A DNA stretch of 64,000 nt from Euptelea pleiosperma. Lineage: Eukaryota; Streptophyta; Magnoliopsida; Ranunculales; Eupteleaceae. This document shows, one piece after another, positions 10,390-22,829 of the stretch. The position numbers were made by a program, and so were the translations under genes. How positions within the stretch are numbered: position 1 is the stretch's first letter; every line of letters begins with the position of its first letter. The notes under the pieces were generated by a model. It made no database searches. It saw nothing but the letters and a program-made list of their open reading frames with translations, and was not told the DNA's origin. The stretch spans positions 40,639,109 through 40,703,108 of the forward strand of contig CM068542.1 of assembly GCA_035048495.1 (NCBI GenBank). The letters run 5' to 3'.

Positions 10390-12400
10390 TTTTGGAAAAT
10401 CTAATTCGAGGACTAGAAGGACGAAGCAAAGATACTTAAAAGACAGGTCTTTATTGACTTGTATTGCGCCCCCGATAGCTCAAAGAATTGTCAAAGTTAA
10501 AGAGTACGCCAAAGGATGTATTATGCATTTGATTGGGGATGGTAGCAAAACTGCTCTTTGGCATGATCTCTAGCATCCGATGGGAGTTCTTGTGGACATG
10601 TTTGGAGATAGGTTCACGTATGATGCATGTACCTCAAATGACTACAGTTGATGTATTTATTTATGGTGTAGACCAAGGTTTAAGGGAGGCCGTTTTAACG
10701 GTTAAACGGACTGGGGGCATTACCATTTAAACGGCCGTTAAAACGTATTGAAACGGTCAGGGGCAAAAATAGAAAAAAACGGAATTAAAAGGATTTTAAC
10801 GGTTTTAACGATTTTAACGGAAAAAAACGGAAAAAGTGGCGCTGAAATTCAAATTTTGAAATTTGAAAATTAAAAAAAAAAAAACGGAAATTAAACAGAT
10901 TTTAACGGAATTAAACGGTTTTAACGGCCGTTTTTCTCACAAATTTTTTCAAAATTAAACAGCTGTTTAAACGATTTTAACGGCCATTTTTTTCAAAACC
11001 GATAAAACGGGTTTAAACGGTTTAAACGGAAACGGGCTTGGGGCGTTACCGTTTAAACGGCCGTTTAAACGGCTGTTTTTAAAACCATGGTGTAGACTAG
11101 GACGTTCCACCTATTATCTCTACTAAATTTATGGGCATTTATAGCTTTCTCCACCAATTTGAGATTTTTGGCCAAGGTTATGAGGACCAGGTGACCTGGA
11201 CCCCGACTCCTATTGGATTGTTCACTCTGAAATTTGCACGGAATTTAGTTCGGCCTACTCATGCAAAGCATCACCAGAACACGTCACCCATCATATTTTT
11301 CTGCCCTTCGCCCTCTAGTCCATTTGGACAACTAGGAACAAAGTCCTCTTTCAACAGCAAGTTTTTCACCCTCTAATCATTATCCATTTGTCATGTCTTT
11401 TTGAAAAAAAATCTTTCTTATCTGAAAAAATGTTTAAAACCAATGTTTTCAAAACATCGCCAAAAATATATGAAATATTCAACAATCCAAAATAATCCTG
11501 TAATTTTAGAATTTTCAAAAAATCTCATTAATAAAACTCACTCTTATTTCTAAAATTAAAGTATTTTTTATAATATGCCACCTATTTTGTGTTTATAAAA
11601 ATATTTTTAGGAAAAATTAAAAGATTCCTAACCCTTTGGAGACCTTGATAAATGACAAATATGTTTTGGAAACTATGAGTGTTGCTTATATTAATAGACT
11701 TAAGGTAATCATCATATAGTTTCAATACTATTATACTTGTATTACTACCTAGCCCATATTACATCATGGAATATGTATACATTTTTTAGTCCATAGTTTT
11801 GGACTGAGATTAGTCCTATCTTATCAATCTTTTGACGGTCTCATCTTTTTTACTCCGCATTTTTTAACCAAAATGGTTTTAAACTCACATTTTTCAATGG
11901 TGAAGTTTTGCCTCTTCACGATTTGCCAACTATGCTCTCACCCTTCCCTTGACAAAGAAAACCCCAGTTTTTATAAAATAGATTCTCCCACTGCTTTTTA
12001 CCAACGCGAATGATGCGGCTAGAGGCAACCCTGGTCAAGCTGGCATTGCAGGCATCTTTAGAGACACTCCTCGAGCTTCTGTGGCTTCTCGATAAGCAAT
12101 GGAACCGATGTAAACAATACAGTGAAACTTAGGGGCTCAGATTTGCTTGGTATGCAAGTTATGAGATCTAACAGTTGAGATGGACTCAGCCGTTGCTCAC
12201 AAATCTCTTTCGCGTCAACAAAGCAGGATTGGACCACCTCCATTCAAACTTCTTCGTCATCCTTGGTGGATCCAACTCCAGCAACATTTCCACGAAAGCA
12301 ATAGATGTGCTGATTGGCTTGCACAACATGCAGCATCAAACTCAAATGTCAGTAACGATTTTGTCAACCACCTTTGTTGTTTTTTGCTAAAAAAAAATCC
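10390..12400 (+). mobile_element. L1-type LINE remnant (C-terminal RT linker, zinc-binding region and RNase H)
   Basis: Plus-strand translation gives LIGDGSKTALWHDL near 10525, VLVDMFGDRFTYD near 10590, then, after an inserted element, YEDQVTWTPTPIGLFTLK near 11180 (start of the zf-RVT region). Near 12010 comes an RNase H-like start (GNPGQAGIAGIFRDT), and near 12180-12340 an RNase H end with a VEMDSAVAH strand and a HESNRCADWLAQHA motif. Stops and frameshifts interrupt it throughout. The element at 10674-11089 inserted into it. Confidence 0.65.
10674..11089. mobile_element. AACGG-rich TIR element (416 bp) with 8-bp target duplication
   Basis: GTGTAGAC occurs directly on both sides (10666-10673 and 11090-11097). 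The ends CAAGGTTTAAG and CTTTTAAAACCATG-type are inverted (loosely, CAAGGTTT versus CATGGTTTT). The interior is a dense run of TTTAAACGG / CCGTTTAAA / TTTTAACGG words, many palindromic (TTTAAACGGCCGTTTAAA). An 8-bp duplication fits a hAT-type MITE, but that is inference. It sits inside a LINE remnant. Confidence 0.65.
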
Positions 12401-13550
12401 TGTCAAGTTAACAATCACCCAAGTCTCTACCACAATCATATTTATTATTCATCGTGTGTACTCCAAACTTCATTCAATCAAGTTGACTTTGTCAGGGTGC
12501 TAACTTAATGAGTTTGACAGTACTATGCAAATTTCCTTCTGCCTTTTCTGTCATTTCATCACTTAGATCCTCATTGATCCCTCATGTGTAAATCGGTAAA
12601 ACTCTCTCCAGCAAGTCATTTAGTGTTTTGTCCTCCCCATGTTGTTTTTACATTAGTGCACTTACCAGAAAATGTCAATGCTTGTCTCCTCCATGTAAGC
12701 TATGTAATGTTCATGCAAAATATAATAGCATATTGACAAAAGTACCATATGAAATTCAGAAAAAAATAGTTTCATTGCAATGATAGAATACAGTCAACTA
12801 AATCAAATGCAGACCTTTCCTGAATGGGATCTCAAAAAACCTTCACACGTCTCCAATCACCCTCTCACAAAGGAACACGGACAGCATCTGAATCAGTATA
12901 CTTAACAGATACTCGTTTGGCATACAACAAACCCCTTTCATGCCGTCTTGGTGGATGAGTGGGGTGTGTGTGCATCTCATTTGAGTTTTAATTAAATTTC
13001 AACCGATATTAGAATAATACAAGAACTATCCTACAACAGCACCAGAAAAAAAAATATAAAAGGATTGGATGAAAGGACAACACCATCATCATCATCATTG
13101 TTACCGTGTCCCAATTATTTGGGGATACAAAGGAGAAATAATAAATAAACTAAAATCTGTAGCCATCCAACAAAGTTTTAAATTTCAGCGAAATTTCAAA
13201 AAAAAAAAAACACTTTTTATTTGGATTGGACAATTTTGACCAATTTCAGCTAAGTATACAAAATTTCTCATATCTAGACAAGAAATTTAAAATTTCTGAA
13301 ATTTCAAGATTTCATTTAGGTTTTGGCAATAGTTTTGGTCAATACCAATCAATCGCTGAAACCAAAATTAATAAACCTTGACTGCTAGAGGTTCAACTAC
13401 GTTCAAGGCTGGTCGAGCCACTAGCATAACTCAAACAAGGAAACATATAGACTAACATGGTAAGAACAATGACCTTGGTAAAGTCCCAAATCATCACTGT
13501 CTTGCTTTCTTAAACATAACCACCTCAGTTGTAAATAACATTTCATTGTA
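12401..13550. other. Intergenic, only an RTE-like tail seen
   Basis: No gene is recognisable. The only structured part is around 13078-13130, where a short CAT-repeat is followed by a CCCAATTATTTGGGGA motif. Read on the minus strand this resembles the 3' tail of plant RTE LINEs (CCCCAAATAATTGGGAC, then a trinucleotide repeat). It is a very short remnant. Confidence 0.4.
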
Positions 13551-15475
13551 TTTTTTTTTGATAAGGTAAATATTATAGAGAGAGAGAAACATACAGAAAA
13601 GAAGGGAGGGGGTCAAGAAGACCACCTACCAGGGGAAAGGGACCACTAACTGCCCCTTAACATGACTGAGTTCCATAGGAAAACCAAGACCTCAAAAGAG
13701 AGACCTTTACAATCCACGAATAACTTCGACCAAAAGAAGAGTAATGCCTTAATAGATATCAATCTGTTGTGAATGGATGCCTCCTTACTCTCAAAAACCC
13801 TATTATTTCTCTCCTTCCAAAGACCCCACCAGATAGCAAAAGGGAGAATGTTCCATAAACTCGAAGTGCAAGGATTGAGACGTTGGAAAGACCAACTCCT
13901 AATAGTGTCGATGATCGATCCAGGAAGAACCCAAGAGATGCCGAAGGCGTTGAAGAAGGATCCCCACACTTCTCGAGCGATCTTGCAATGAAGCAATAGG
14001 TAATTGACTAATTCCGCGTCTTCTTTACACATATAACAAAAATTCACCAACACTCTATTCTTTCTAATAAGGTTGTCTGTAGTGAGAATCCTCTCCAAAG
14101 CGGCACACCAAACAAAGAATTTGACTTTTGATGGGACCTTGGGCCCCCAAATTTTGGTACTAGGAAAGGAGAGAGTTTTCGGCACATTCTAAGTCGACAA
14201 AGTGTCTCTTCTAGACTCGTCTAACATAGAATAGTAAGAACTCACCGAAAACAGACCATTGGATGTGCCAGTCCAACAGATCTCGTCTTCTCTAGAATGA
14301 TCCCCCTTCATCCCTTCTAGCCTCTTAATAAAATCAGCCATTGTGTCAATCTCACAGTCGTTGAAGTTGTGCCTCATCCCCAAATCCCAAGAAGAGTAAA
14401 CCCCTTCCCTAGCAATAAAATCTTGGGCCAGCCAACGCTTCTTGAAAGATATGGAAAACAAAGATAGAAACACCTCCTTCGGGGCCTCGTCTCCGCACCA
14501 CAAGTCATGCCAAAAACGAATTCAATCGCCCCTGCCTACCTTGAAACGAAGGCCTTTGGTAAAAGTGGAATGGGTTTTAAGCACCCCTTTAAATACACCC
14601 ACAACCATAAGGGACTCTCACTACTTTGCTATACCAGCTTAGGGTGTCACAACCATGTCTAGCCACAACAACCTTCCGCCATAGGCTGTCTACCTCCTTA
14701 GCAAAGCACCACAACCATTTCCCAAGAAGCGCATGATTCATTAAATTGAGGTTCTTAACCCCAAGGCCACCCATCTTCTTGGGGAACACACTAACTTCCA
14801 TTTCACGAGAGAGTACCCTTTACCTTCCTCTCTACCAAACCATAAGAACCGCCACATCAACTTCTCCATCCTTCTAGCAACTCCGGCGGGGACAGAAAAC
14901 AGGGATAAAAAGTAGATGGGAAGATTAGAAAGCATACTTTTGATGAGAATTAGCCTGCCGCCTTTGGACAGATATCTAGCTTTTTCGATTGCCATTCTTT
15001 TCTCTCATCTTTCGAGAACAGGATCCCATATGGCTTTCAATTTGTAAGGCGCGCCTAAAGGAAGACCGAGGTAAGAAGCTGGAAAAGAGGTTGTAGATAC
15101 CCCTAGGGTAGAAGCTATATCTGAAGATCAGAGATATCTCCCACCAGATACACCTTGCTCTAGAATAATTGACCTTGAGACCGGAGACCACCTCAAAGCA
15201 AGTCAAAGGCCCTCGTAAAGTCTGGACTTGCATCCTATCAGCCCCACAATATGATCGTATCATCGGAGAACTGTAGATGAGAGATCGTGGGCCCTGTTGC
15301 TCCAGATTGGAAGCCAACTAGTCTCCTATCCTGCACTAACTTGGATATCATCCTGCTGAGAGCTTCCATCACAATGTTGAAAAGGAAGGGATATAGAGGA
15401 TCACCCTGCCTCAATCCTCTAGAGCTCCTGAAGAAACTGACAAGCAAACCATTGATCAACAGGGTAGAGTTGTAA
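13551..15475 (-). mobile_element. 5'-truncated L1-type LINE (RT to 3' tail)
   Basis: Minus-strand frames read, in order, RT block GLRQGDPLYPFLFNIVMEAL near 15400, then LQFSDDTIILWG near 15260. The catalytic box is FSDD at 15259-15270, where F/YADD is usual. Next come the RT thumb region (EKARYLSKGGRLILIKSMLSN near 14960), the linker (NHALLGKWLWCFAKE), and the zf-RVT domain (KVPSKVKFFVWCAALERILT near 14130, with CYMCKED and LLHCKIAREVW). The 3' end is the T-run at 13551-13559 (poly-A tail on the minus strand). Multiple frameshifts split the frame. The EN domain and ORF1 are missing. Confidence 0.8.
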
Positions 15476-16751
15476 CTTGTAACTGAAGTTTCAATCTTCC
15501 TCCTAAGAAACGTCTGGCTATTTCGCCATCACAGAGAGTACAAAGTCCATTGGCCATTACAGTCCAGTAATAACATAGGACAACATAAAACCATCATCAT
15601 CTTCACAATCTAGAGCTGGAGAGTATAGAAAACTAGACTGAGAAGTACAAACCATCAAGAAAAAAGAGATTTATTTGAAAAATAAACTCACACAATAGGT
15701 CTATTCAATGCATTTCTTCTCTTTTAACCGTACAATCAAGACATTATACATCTTTATTTTCACATCCTTCTAAAAGTCCCTAACTCATCCCCACAAACAA
15801 AAGGACCTAAAACATTCTAAACTCATAAAAGACCGAGAAATAGACTTCTCAGCCATATTAATTTCTATACAAATTCCTGAATAAATCATCTCAAATCCAG
15901 ATCTTACGCTTTTCCCCACTTCCATGTTATACATGGAAAAAATAAACCTTCATTCCTTCAAGAACTTATATAAATATAATTGACTTATCAAAAAAAGATG
16001 TAATATAATTATATAAATAACTCGTAAAACCCAAGAATTCTCCTACCTTTGACCCATGTCTCTGTAACAGATACAGATGCAAGCCTCCTATGAGGCAGGA
16101 AAGGGCTACAGAAATCAGATGGTCCTGCTCCAAGTAGTTTGAGCAACGAATGTAAGTCCTATCCTCATGTGTGATCAGCCAAACATAGTACACTCCAATC
16201 AATGAAACATAGCATGACTAATAAATGGGACCAAAAGGGTTGAATCACATACACAGAGATGGGAAGCATGGAATTCTATCAGCTTGCAAGAAAATAAAGG
16301 AGCATGGCATGGGATAAACCAAGGAGAAAACCCAAAACATTAAGATAAGCAAAAAAGAAGACAAATCTTCATAATTTCAGTGTTCCCAATAAAACACAAT
16401 TAAACAAGTAGAAATTGAACATGCACAAACAAACACAGACTTACAATAACATGCTCAGACAACTCTGTATGGATTACATTCAGAATTCAGAACCACCACT
16501 ATTCTAAAGAAATGTAAGTATCAAGAGATGTCTACCACTAAGATCCATCCATCGAAGCAAACAGATACAAACACTGAATTGTACGTACAACTTTAATCTA
16601 AATAAAACTAAAAACAAATTCAGTACCCAAAAAAAATCAAGAAACAAATCATACATACTCTGTACTTCCCGAGGATCATCTCAACGCTTTTAAGGAGCTT
16701 CATACCCACTATACAACATAGATCACAAACACAAAACCAGCCATCGACCAC
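15476..16751. other. 3' flank of the hyccin-family gene
   Basis: AT-rich sequence that probably contains the 3' UTR of the minus-strand gene ending at 16752. No further exon with convincing coding content was found, and no repeat border is evident. Confidence 0.35.
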
Positions 16752-17978
16752 TCACTTTGATACCAAAAGGATCTCTGGTTTCTTTGCTTTGCTTGGTGTG
16801 TTAGCATTTGAAGATGCATTGGCAGCAGCCACTGCCTTTGCAGCCAATCGTGCTCTTTTGTCAAGCTGTATCAAACTCCGGGTGGCCAAGATCACTTGTG
16901 GAACCAGATCATGCAATGCCCTAGCATACAAACACCTTACAGCAACCGAGGCCGCGTCCCTAACATCCTGTGAATTCAGAGGCGCTAAGAGGCAATGGCC
17001 AAGAATTCTCAGCACAGGTTGTAACAGCTCCCAAGGTAGCGGAATTCTTGCCCCTCTAGAAATTCCATTTTCGGTACAATCTTCTCCAATCCCCAATTTA
17101 CCCATCTCTTCCACAGTATCTCCGATCTCGTCCTCCTCTACAAAATCCCTAATCTCAGATGCATTTCCATTCCCATCTCCTCCAGTATGGCCATCACCAT
17201 CGCATTCACTCCTGCAAGAGCAATTCTGCCCCGCCCACGCGGCAGCAAACTGACACAAATCAACCTTGGACCAGCTCGGCATCTGAGAGATTTGCTTATA
17301 GTAGCAATCAAGCACGACAGCAACAATACAAGCCCGTTTAGTTGACTTCACAGCAATCTGCGGCTCAAGCGGTGCGCAGAGAACCCCAACGGACGGTTGA
17401 GATTGGACGGTGCCAGGGGAGGGCTTGTTCCGAGGGAAGTGGTAAAGCGAGGGCTGTGATAGATCAGGAATTGAGATCAAGATAGGTTTTCCGGCTCGGA
17501 CTTTGGTTTCGGAGGCGTAAAGGGCGAGGAGAACGGCTTCGAAGCCGACGAGAGAGGGGGTTGGGTTTTCGGAAGCCGAATCGACAACGACGCGAGAGAG
17601 GTAGAGACCGGCGAGGAGGGGAACAAAGGAGAGGACGACGAGGCGGAGGTCGGGATCGGAGGATTGGAAGGTTTCGTAGAGCCACTGACAGAGAGGATCG
17701 TCGCCTGAGCCAGCGAGAGGGTCGGAGAGAGAGGAGGAGAGGGCAAGGTAGGCTTCGGGGGACTCCAGGAGAGATCGAGCCGGGCGGTCTGAGTCGGCGA
17801 GGGAGGAGATTGAAGGGAAGGAAGAAAGGATGGAGGAGAGAACGTGGATCCGCGATCGGGCCTTGGAAATGGCTTCCCACCATGACTGCATTGGATTAGG
17901 GTCAGAATTAGGGTTTGGATTTGGGTCCGATGAGGACGATGAGGGCGAGCCGGTAATGTGCTTCAGTTGGACCTCCAT
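16752..17978 (-). CDS. Hyccin/FAM126-family protein (PI4K-alpha complex subunit), single exon, 408 aa
   Basis: The start is the ATG at 17976-17978 (MEVQLKHITG); the frame is open further upstream to 18014 but without an earlier ATG. A Ser/Pro/Asn-rich linker at about residues 10-28 is followed by the hyccin domain: WWEAISKARSRIHVLSSIL, CQWLYETFQSSDPDLRLVVL, FVPLLAGLYLSR, and later CIVAVVLDCYYKQISQMP. A short acidic stretch (EEDEIGDTVEEMGKLGIGED) precedes IPLPWELLQPVLRILGHCLLAP and a lysine-rich tail ending EILLVSK. Plant hyccins (HYC1/HYC2 in Arabidopsis) join NPG and EFOP proteins to hold PI 4-kinase alpha1 at the plasma membrane, supplying PI4P. That role is inferred from family. The 5' leader is CT-rich (18000-18030). 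The 5' coding half is GC-rich compared with its AT-rich flanks. It looks intact. Confidence 0.9.
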   Translation of the reverse strand: MEVQLKHITGSPSSSSSDPNPNPNSDPNPMQSWWEAISKARSRIHVLSSILSSFPSISSLADSDRPARSLLESPEAYLALSSSLSDPLAGSGDDPLCQWLYETFQSSDPDLRLVVLSFVPLLAGLYLSRVVVDSASENPTPSLVGFEAVLLALYASETKVRAGKPILISIPDLSQPSLYHFPRNKPSPGTVQSQPSVGVLCAPLEPQIAVKSTKRACIVAVVLDCYYKQISQMPSWSKVDLCQFAAAWAGQNCSCRSECDGDGHTGGDGNGNASEIRDFVEEDEIGDTVEEMGKLGIGEDCTENGISRGARIPLPWELLQPVLRILGHCLLAPLNSQDVRDAASVAVRCLYARALHDLVPQVILATRSLIQLDKRARLAAKAVAAANASSNANTPSKAKKPEILLVSK

Positions 17979-18709
17979 TGCAGCTTTCAGATTCTTCAGA
18001 CCTCTCTCTCTCACTCTCTCGTCTCTCTGCTGTGTAACGCCTCAAGGAGAAACAAGAAAGACAAACAGGGCAAGAAAAGATGGAAAGAAATACGGTTATG
18101 AAGTATGGTCTACAAAAAGGGCAAAGCCCCCATTTGTTACTTATTAAGAGTCTAATAAAACACCCGAGGCTAATAACCACCTCCTAGAGGATATTTTAGC
18201 TCTGCTTCTTGATTTCTTCTACCTCGCTTTCATCTCCAGATTATTCTATTTCCACTTGCTTCTCCTTTCCTCTTTCCTTCGCTTGCTTGAGAAGTCCCCT
18301 TCGCTGTTATCTTCACTTGTATATGCCTTTCTTTTCTCCCTTCTTCATCTCCATCTCGTCTCTCATCTTCCTCCACATTGTCTACCATCGCTTCGGTCCC
18401 TTCTCTTCTTCAAATCCCCACTCTTCTTTATCCTCGCCCTCTCGTCGTTACCTCAGCTCTCTGGAACCATATTTGATCAGCAATCTCTTCCTTTTCCTTG
18501 GATTATTCTATGAAATGAGCCTGGTTTCCCAGACCACAGGTCCAGGCTTGATATCTACTTGTGTAGGATTTCCTCACAATCTGGCCCCCACACAATTATC
18601 GAACTCATAAAAACAGGAGTAAAACTTCTTTGACCGCCCACAACATTAGCCACGTGGCACATTTTTAGAGGACTCTGACCGTATGGATATTTGGCGAAAT
18701 TAGTGGTTT
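17979..18709. other. 5' flank of the hyccin-family gene, CT-rich
   Basis: It holds the leader/promoter side of the minus-strand hyccin gene, including CT repeats at about 18001-18030 and a long pyrimidine-rich stretch at 18200-18520. The right part (about 18640-18709) is one arm of a family A MITE (CCACGTGGCAC, then GGACTCTGACCGTATGGAT). No TATA box was chosen with confidence. Confidence 0.4.
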
Positions 18710-18962
18710 CTAACCTTGATCTTTTCTCTTTTTTTTTGTAATCAACAAATTATATTAAAACTAACGAGAGGATAACAAAGGAGGGGAAGCTTTAACTGAC
18801 GCCAGCAACCAGCTAGGATAGTTTGAGGTCCACAGAGAGGGACCCAAAAAAGACGAGGCTTTCCTAGCCAAAGTATGGGCTGTTATATTTGCAGCCCGCT
18901 GAATATACACAAAATTAACAGAAACAAAAAGAGAACAAGAGTCGAAAATGTCCTTCCCCTAG

Positions 18963-21900
18963 CTATAGAGGAGATGCCCACGTCGAGGAAGAAGCACGAA
19001 GTTGATTCACTACTTGCATTGCGTCCACTTCCACAATCAGCTCACCTGAGTAAAGTTGAGCCCCCACCTGAAGACCCCATCTCAAAGCTCGGATTTCTGC
19101 TTCTTCTACAGATTCTGCCTTTCCGTTGAGTCCTACCATAACCATTTTCCCTGTGTAATCACAAATCGTAAAACCAAACCCAGCTTTGTGGATTCTAGAA
19201 CTCCAAGCTGCATTTGAGTTAAGTTTTAGGAACCCTGACGGAGGTGGAGACCAGACTGTCGGGCTAGTTGGAGTGTTTTGGCAAGAAGATCTGCTCTTGA
19301 TATAGGAGGGAATGGTTTTCAAGATATTCAGAGGTTTTTTGGGTGATGGCGAATGTATCTCATCATTTCTGAGAGTACAGATGTAGAGACAGGTGTAGGA
19401 GTCCAAGGATGGATGGGACAGTTGATTGGATATGAGTGAAAATATCCATTCTCGGATATCAGATTCAGTCCATTGTTCCCGGCGAAAAGCAAAGGAGCTA
19501 GCAAACCAAACTTTTTTATTTTGGGAACAAAGGAAAATTGCATGGATGTTGGATTCTTCGGAATGATTACATCTTGGGCATTGGGCCGGAATCGAGGGGA
19601 TCCTAGAATGAAGAAGGCCACGGGAAGGGAGAATATTTCTACAAAATTTCCACATGAACAGCTAGATTCTAAATGGGAGACAAAGCTTCCATATACTTTT
19701 CCAAATATGAGACTGTTGACGGGCTGAGGGTGAGAGTTGTGTGCTTTGCGTCAGAGTTCTGTATGCAGTTTTGACAGAGAAGGTTCCATGTGGGTGGGGA
19801 ACCCAAAACCAGCGGTCTGGAAATGGATTCTTGCTCAAGTGAATGGAAAGAATGGCTTCTACCACAATTGGAGAGAACATGGTTTTGAGCAAATCTATAC
19901 TATAGGTTTTGGATGGTAGAATAAGATCACTAATCTTGAATGAGGAATATGCAGGAGGTTGAGAGATATGCAACCGGCCTTGAAGCGGGATAGGAGTCCA
20001 TGCATCTTTCCATATATCAATGGACTTACCATCTCCGACCACCCATCGCACTGAGTATTGAAGTTTTTCATAAGCGGCGAGGAGGCTTTGCCAACACCAA
20101 GAAGAGGATGTGGACTTTTGAACTTGGTTTATGGATTGTCGATGGCAGTATTTTGTGCGAAGTTGGGTAGATAACATGGAGTCCTGATCATGTTGGAGTT
20201 TCTAGACATATTTTTGAAGAGGAGAGCAATGTTCATGTCTGTAAAACTCCTAATTCCCAAACCTCCTGCTGCTTTGGACGAGCAGATTGATTTCCATGAC
20301 GCTAGATGAGTGATCTTTTTTTTTCGCAAAGTCACCCCTCCAGAATTGCTTTGCTATTTTGTCCATTTCGGAGCAAGTACTTTTGGGAAACTTGAAGGAC
20401 TGCATGAGGTATATCGGAATTGCCATGAGCACATATTTGATGAGCGATGTTTTCCCTACTTGAGATAGACATTTGATCCGCCAGCTAATGGTGAGTTGCT
20501 TGATTCGGTCCACACAATTCTGCACCGCCTTGGTCTTGGATTTTCCCACAAATTGGGGTGTGCCCAAGTATTTCTTCGATATTTTCAAAATTTTGATTCG
20601 AGTTATGAAGGCTATGGCTTTTCTTTGACGGCGGTGGATGTTCGGGCTCAAATGAAGGCCCGATTTTTCAAAGTTTATTTGTTGACCTGATATTTTGCGG
20701 AAGTGGTCCAACAGATCCCTGATGTTACGGGCTTCGACCAAGTTTGCTTTGCATCATGCAGTCATCGGCAAAAAATAGATGCGATATAGGATGATTGCCT
20801 CTACTCAATTTGATCCCATTATGATCCCATTAATGTGCTTTTTCTGTTTTTCTAGCAAGACCATGTAAGATAGCACATTCATACACAATGTGAATAAAAA
20901 TGGGGATAGTGGATCCCCTTGCCTAAGTCCCCGTCCTGGTTTAAAGAAGCCAAAGGGCAATCATTGAGAAAGATGTGAATGAGATACAACAAGAAATGAT
21001 GGAAATCTACTTTTCATCGAAGCCCATGACTCGAAAAACTTGAAGGAGGAAAGGCCATTCAACTCGATCGTATGCTTTAGACATGTCCAGTTTTAGAGCC
21101 ATCCATCCATGCCCCCCTTTCTTTTTTCTCTGAATTGTTTTGAAAATTTCTTGAGCCAGAATAGTATTTTCAGAGATTTGGCATCCTTGAACAAAAGCTC
21201 CTTGGCTGGGATGGATTAGTTTAGGAAAGAGAATTTTCAGACGAGCTACTATGACTTTAGCAATGATTTTGTAGCTAACATTGCAGAGGCTGATTGGACG
21301 ATATTGCGGAGGATTTTCCGGAGCTTGAACTTTTGGAATAAGGGCAATAGAGGTGTGGTTTAGCTAGTGAAGAGGACAGTCAGTCATGAACATAAATTGG
21401 ACCATCTGGTACGGGTCTTCTTGAACTTCCTTCCAATATTTTTGATAGAAAAAGGCTGTGAAACCATCTGGTCTTGGAGCTTTGAAGGGACTCGTAGAAA
21501 AGACTGCCTGCTGAACTTCCTCTTTAGAGACGGGTCTGAGAAGGATTTCATTTTCTTCTCTAGAGATTGTAGGCAATTATAGGTATTCGAGAAACTCCAT
21601 GTGTTGTAGCCCAGTTGAAGAGAAGAGGTTCGAGAAATACGAAACAAAGATTGATCCAATCTGATACCGAGAGGTTAGAGGAGTTCCTTGGTCATTGAGG
21701 ATCCAATCAATACGATTTTTCTGTCTTTTGACAAGAGTGGACATATGAAAAATTTGGTATTTTTGTCTCCCTCAGATAGCCAAGTTTCTCGGGACTTGTC
21801 CCTCCACAGTTGTTCCTCTTTTTGAAGAGCTTCCTCCAGTTTGGATGATATATCTTTTTCCATAGCAACTCGGTGGGGAGAAGGGGATTGGTGTTGGATT

Positions 21901-22821
21901 TGAGTCAAATTGAATTGTAGGTGGTCGATCAAACGTTTGCTGGGTTGATGATTTTCTTTGTCCCAGAGTTTGATTTTGTGCTTTGTGGTGCGTAATTTTC
22001 GATGGACTTTGGTAGTGGGGGAGATAGGAAGATGGAGTGACCAAGTCTCTTGAACAATTGTGTTGCATTTAGGATCTAAGGCCCACATGGAGAAGAAATG
22101 GAAAGGTCGGTGGAGTTTTTCTGGGTCTGGTGTTGTGTTGACAAGGATAGGACAGTGATCCGATGAAAGGAGAGGGAGATGTGTAAAATTTGCATCATGG
22201 AAAAGGAAGCACCAAGCATTGTTAGCAAAAGTTTTGTCCAACTGTTCCGTAACATTGGCAAATCCAGCACGTTTATTGGTCCATGTATAAGCATTTCCAA
22301 TGAAGCCAAGGTCGCTGAAATCCGCCTGTTGGAGGAATTGTAGGTAGTGTTGGTTGAATTTGATCGGAGTGGAGGATTTGGCCTTTTTTTTCCCAAGGAT
22401 GAGTCAGCTCATTCAAATCTCCCATTATTATCCAAGGGCCATTTCGGAGTTGGGCTTGAGTTTGCATATCCTGCCATAGAGTATGTCGGAAAGCTGTGCG
22501 GGGGTCACCATAAAGAATGAAGAGTTGCCAAGGCGAGTTTGTAGGTTCAGAGAGAATTTTACAATGAATCCCCCGAGGATTAGCTAGAAGAATTTGGAGA
22601 TGAAAACCTTCCTTCCAACAAAGAAATAGACCTCCGCTCCATTCATTTGCCATCCAGTGAGGATAACCCAAACTCTTAGTGAGAGCAGCGTGCTTGGTTG
22701 TATCAGCACGAGTTTCCAACAAAAAAATGATATCAGGATTGGGAATGCGGATGTGGGATTTCAAGGTGCGAACTGTCGAGGGTTTCCCATAACCTCGACA
22801 ATTCCACGCTAGAATCAACAT
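18963..22821 (-). pseudogene. LINE ORF2: endonuclease, reverse transcriptase, RNase H (broken)
   Basis: It begins MLILAWNCRGYGKP (APE-type endonuclease N-motif), then IIFLLETRAD (catalytic Glu) and WIIMGDLNEL (DLN box). RT follows with FADD at 20761-20772, then ISGQQINFEKSGLHLSP, CLSQVGKTSLIKYVLMAIP and the zf-RVT region ending PAQCPRCNHSEESNIHAIFLC. An RNase H domain closes it: GFLKLNSNAAW, then EEAEIRALRWGLQ and GELIVEVDAMQVVNQL. Frameshifts occur, for example directly after FADD and near 22300 in the endonuclease, so no intact product can be made. Confidence 0.8.
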
Positions 22822-22829
22822 GAGAGAAC

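Noticed and set aside
10700..11080. TTTAAACGG words resembling a telomere-type repeat
   Set aside because: Not the plant telomere unit, no regular period, and bounded by a target duplication as a transposable element.
17464..17899. Long Arg/Pro/Ser-rich open frames on both strands over the hyccin gene
   Set aside because: They are overlapping frames of the GC-rich 5' half of the hyccin coding sequence, with low-complexity composition and no domain.
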